Assembly: GCA_002280565.1 (NCBI GenBank)
Contig: NCEF01000010.1
Location: forward strand, 1 to 64,000
Direction of reading: 5' to 3'
DNA length: 64,000 nt
From: Sphingomonas sp. 32-66-10
GTDB lineage: Bacteria > Pseudomonadota > Alphaproteobacteria > Sphingomonadales > Sphingomonadaceae
Both the position numbers and the translations under genes were made by a program. A model generated the notes under the pieces. That model saw only the letters and a program-made list of their open reading frames with translations, did no database searches and had not been told where the DNA came from. Of this stretch, positions 63,048-64,000 are shown one piece after another (the stretch's first letter is position 1; the number at the start of each line of letters is the position of its first letter).

Positions 63048-63704
63048 TCAGCTCTTGAACAGCGTATCCCGGTCATATTCGACGCCCGGCGTGATATCCC
63101 GCGACGCCGCGTCGCGCTCGGCGCGCAGCTGCTCGAGCAGCGCCTCGCGGTCACCCTCCAGGCGGGTATCGACCGGTGCTTCGATCCCCGCCGCCTTCGC
63201 CGCCTTGGCAACCGCCGCGTCCAGCTCGCGCTGGCTGGTGAGACCGAGCGTCACCGGGTCCTTGGGGACGATATTGCCGATGTTCCAGTGCGAACGATCA
63301 CGGATTGCCGCGATCGTGGTGCGGGTGGTGCCGATCAGCTTGCCGATCGCGCCATCGCTGATCTCGGGATGGTTGCGGATGATCCACGCGATGCCATCGG
63401 GCTTGTCCGCGCGCTTGGACACCGGCGTATAGCGCGGCCCCTTGGTGCGGCGGATCTGCTCGGGACCCTTGCTCATCTTCAGGCGGTAATCGGGGTCATT
63501 CTGACCCTTCTCGATTTCCTCCATCGTCAGCTCGTGCGCACGCACCGGATCGCGACCGGTCAGCTTGGTCGAAGCGGTGTCGTCCGCGATCGCCTGCACC
63601 TCCAGAATGTGCAGGCCGCAAAAATCGGCGATCTGCTCAAAGCTGAGCGCGGTATTGTCGACCAGCCAGGAAGCGGTCGCGTGCGGCATGAGCGGCTGAG
63701 CCAC
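63048..63704 (-). CDS. trcR: DUF1013-family cell-cycle regulator TrcR
   Basis: A 218-residue DUF1013 protein, annotated in other alphaproteobacteria as the cell-cycle transcriptional regulator TrcR. The N-terminal MAQPLMPHATASWLVDNTALSFEQIADFCGLH is the most conserved part of the family. A helix-turn-helix-like repeat follows (IAWIIRNHPEISDGAIGKLIGTTRTTIAAIRDRSHWN). A charged C-terminal helix ends the protein. GTG 63704 has GGAG 8 bases upstream. It is thought to associate with RNA polymerase. It sits alone, with a stable hairpin in its leader. Confidence 0.9.
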   Translation of the reverse strand: MAQPLMPHATASWLVDNTALSFEQIADFCGLHILEVQAIADDTASTKLTGRDPVRAHELTMEEIEKGQNDPDYRLKMSKGPEQIRRTKGPRYTPVSKRADKPDGIAWIIRNHPEISDGAIGKLIGTTRTTIAAIRDRSHWNIGNIVPKDPVTLGLTSQRELDAAVAKAAKAAGIEAPVDTRLEGDREALLEQLRAERDAASRDITPGVEYDRDTLFKS

Positions 63705-63728
63705 GTCAAAGTCTCCAGAAACAATAAG

Positions 63729-63749
63729 GGCCGCCCTCCACGGGCGGCC
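63729..63749 (-). promoter_or_regulatory. leader hairpin upstream of trcR
   Basis: GGCCGCCC and GGGCGGCC form an 8-bp perfect stem. It lies 25 bases before the trcR GTG, just upstream of the GGAG ribosome-binding site. On the minus strand it is followed by TTATTGTTT, so it may be a terminator for a transcript coming from upstream or an attenuator. Confidence 0.5.
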
Positions 63750-63894
63750 GACTACCGGTTGGATTTAGGCGCATGACGCTGCTGAGGCAAGCTTTTTGGC
63801 CATCAAATGCCGGTGATTGCCCTTGCGCCGAACGGAACCTAGTCTCGATTCAGGCGTCCTGCCCCGAACGACCATCGTTTCAGAGAGGAACATC

Positions 63895-64000
63895 ATGAAA
63901 AAGGCCCTTCTTCCGCTCGCCGCCGTTGCCGCACTCGGCCTCGCCGCCTGCAGCGACAAGGCGCAGAACGAAACCGCTGAAGCTGCCGAAGCGATCGGCG
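63895..64000 (+). CDS. lipoprotein, 3' end outside window
   Basis: A truncated gene starting at ATG 63895 (GAGAGG upstream). The first 35 residues are a lipoprotein signal with lipobox LAAC followed by a Glu/Ala-rich segment (SDKAQNETAEAAEAIG). It is similar in style to the lipoprotein at 21651. It is divergent from trcR. The C-terminal part lies beyond 64000. Confidence 0.75.
   Translation, partial: MKKALLPLAAVAALGLAACSDKAQNETAEAAEAIG

Noticed and set aside
63834-63857. GGAAC...CGTC resembling a general-stress (EcfG) promoter before the last lipoprotein gene
   Set aside because: The spacing (15) is one or two bases short of the usual 16-17 and the -10 has CGTC, not CGTT. Too weak without a second example.

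Overview
This is a GC-rich alphaproteobacterial chromosome segment, most likely from a Sphingomonas-type bacterium. Supporting genes are a TrcR/DUF1013 cell-cycle regulator, an NDUFA12-like complex I protein, a DUF2155 lipoprotein, glnB-glnA, exosortase-A-associated polysaccharide genes, a phytate-type TonB receptor locus and an alphaproteobacterial SOS box. There are no rRNA genes, insertion sequences, phage modules or CRISPR arrays. One tRNA gene (Trp) is present.

Layout. 1-3216: an ECF41 sigma factor with its carboxymuconolactone-decarboxylase partner and a matching ECF41 promoter, then a frame-broken ParA-like ATPase coupled to aat. 3024-6791 (minus): DUF2155, NDUFA12, an alpha/beta hydrolase, DUF192, a double cold-shock protein and recX. 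6928-12020: a fatty acyl-AMP ligase, a PAS-GGDEF-EAL protein and a repeat-bearing surface protein. 12405-23270: translation and transcription genes in an unusual order. secE-nusG and tRNA-Trp are on minus, rplK-rplA on plus, and rplJ-rplL lie 6.9 kb further on. Between L1 and L10 sit a papain-like protease with a chagasin-like inhibitor, a DEAD-box helicase, DUF188, an SMR exporter and an L,D-transpeptidase. rpoBC does not follow rplL.

23576-39134: a small membrane protein, two related proline-rich membrane proteins, an M16 protease pair (the active subunit is frame-broken), an antenna-less photolyase-like protein, a CinA-like protein, methionine aminopeptidase, an HI0933-type flavoprotein, a TPR protein, a protein with a poly-C frameshift and a DUF885 peptidase. 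39161-41275: glnB-glnA behind a sigma-54 promoter; glnA carries an internal deletion. 41313-46804: a probable phytate/phosphate scavenging operon (Pho box, TonB receptor, purple-acid-phosphatase-like enzyme, beta-propeller phytase), with an amber codon near the end of the receptor gene.

46958-64000: peptidases, redox enzymes and small conserved proteins. A divergent S24 repressor/small-HTH locus shares a GAAC-N7-GAAC (LexA-type) site. An exosortase-A-associated polysaccharide locus follows (glycosyltransferase, ligase/polymerase, asparagine-synthase-like), then a GST, a dienelactone hydrolase, an MBL-fold enzyme, trcR and a truncated lipoprotein gene.

Two window-wide patterns stand out. Palindromic intergenic repeats of at least three families are scattered between genes. 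Five otherwise normal genes carry frame-breaking or nonsense lesions (parA-like, M16, the poly-C gene, glnA, the TonB receptor), and a sixth lacks a standard start codon. Because glnA is among them, the possibility of sequence or assembly error must be weighed against real gene decay.
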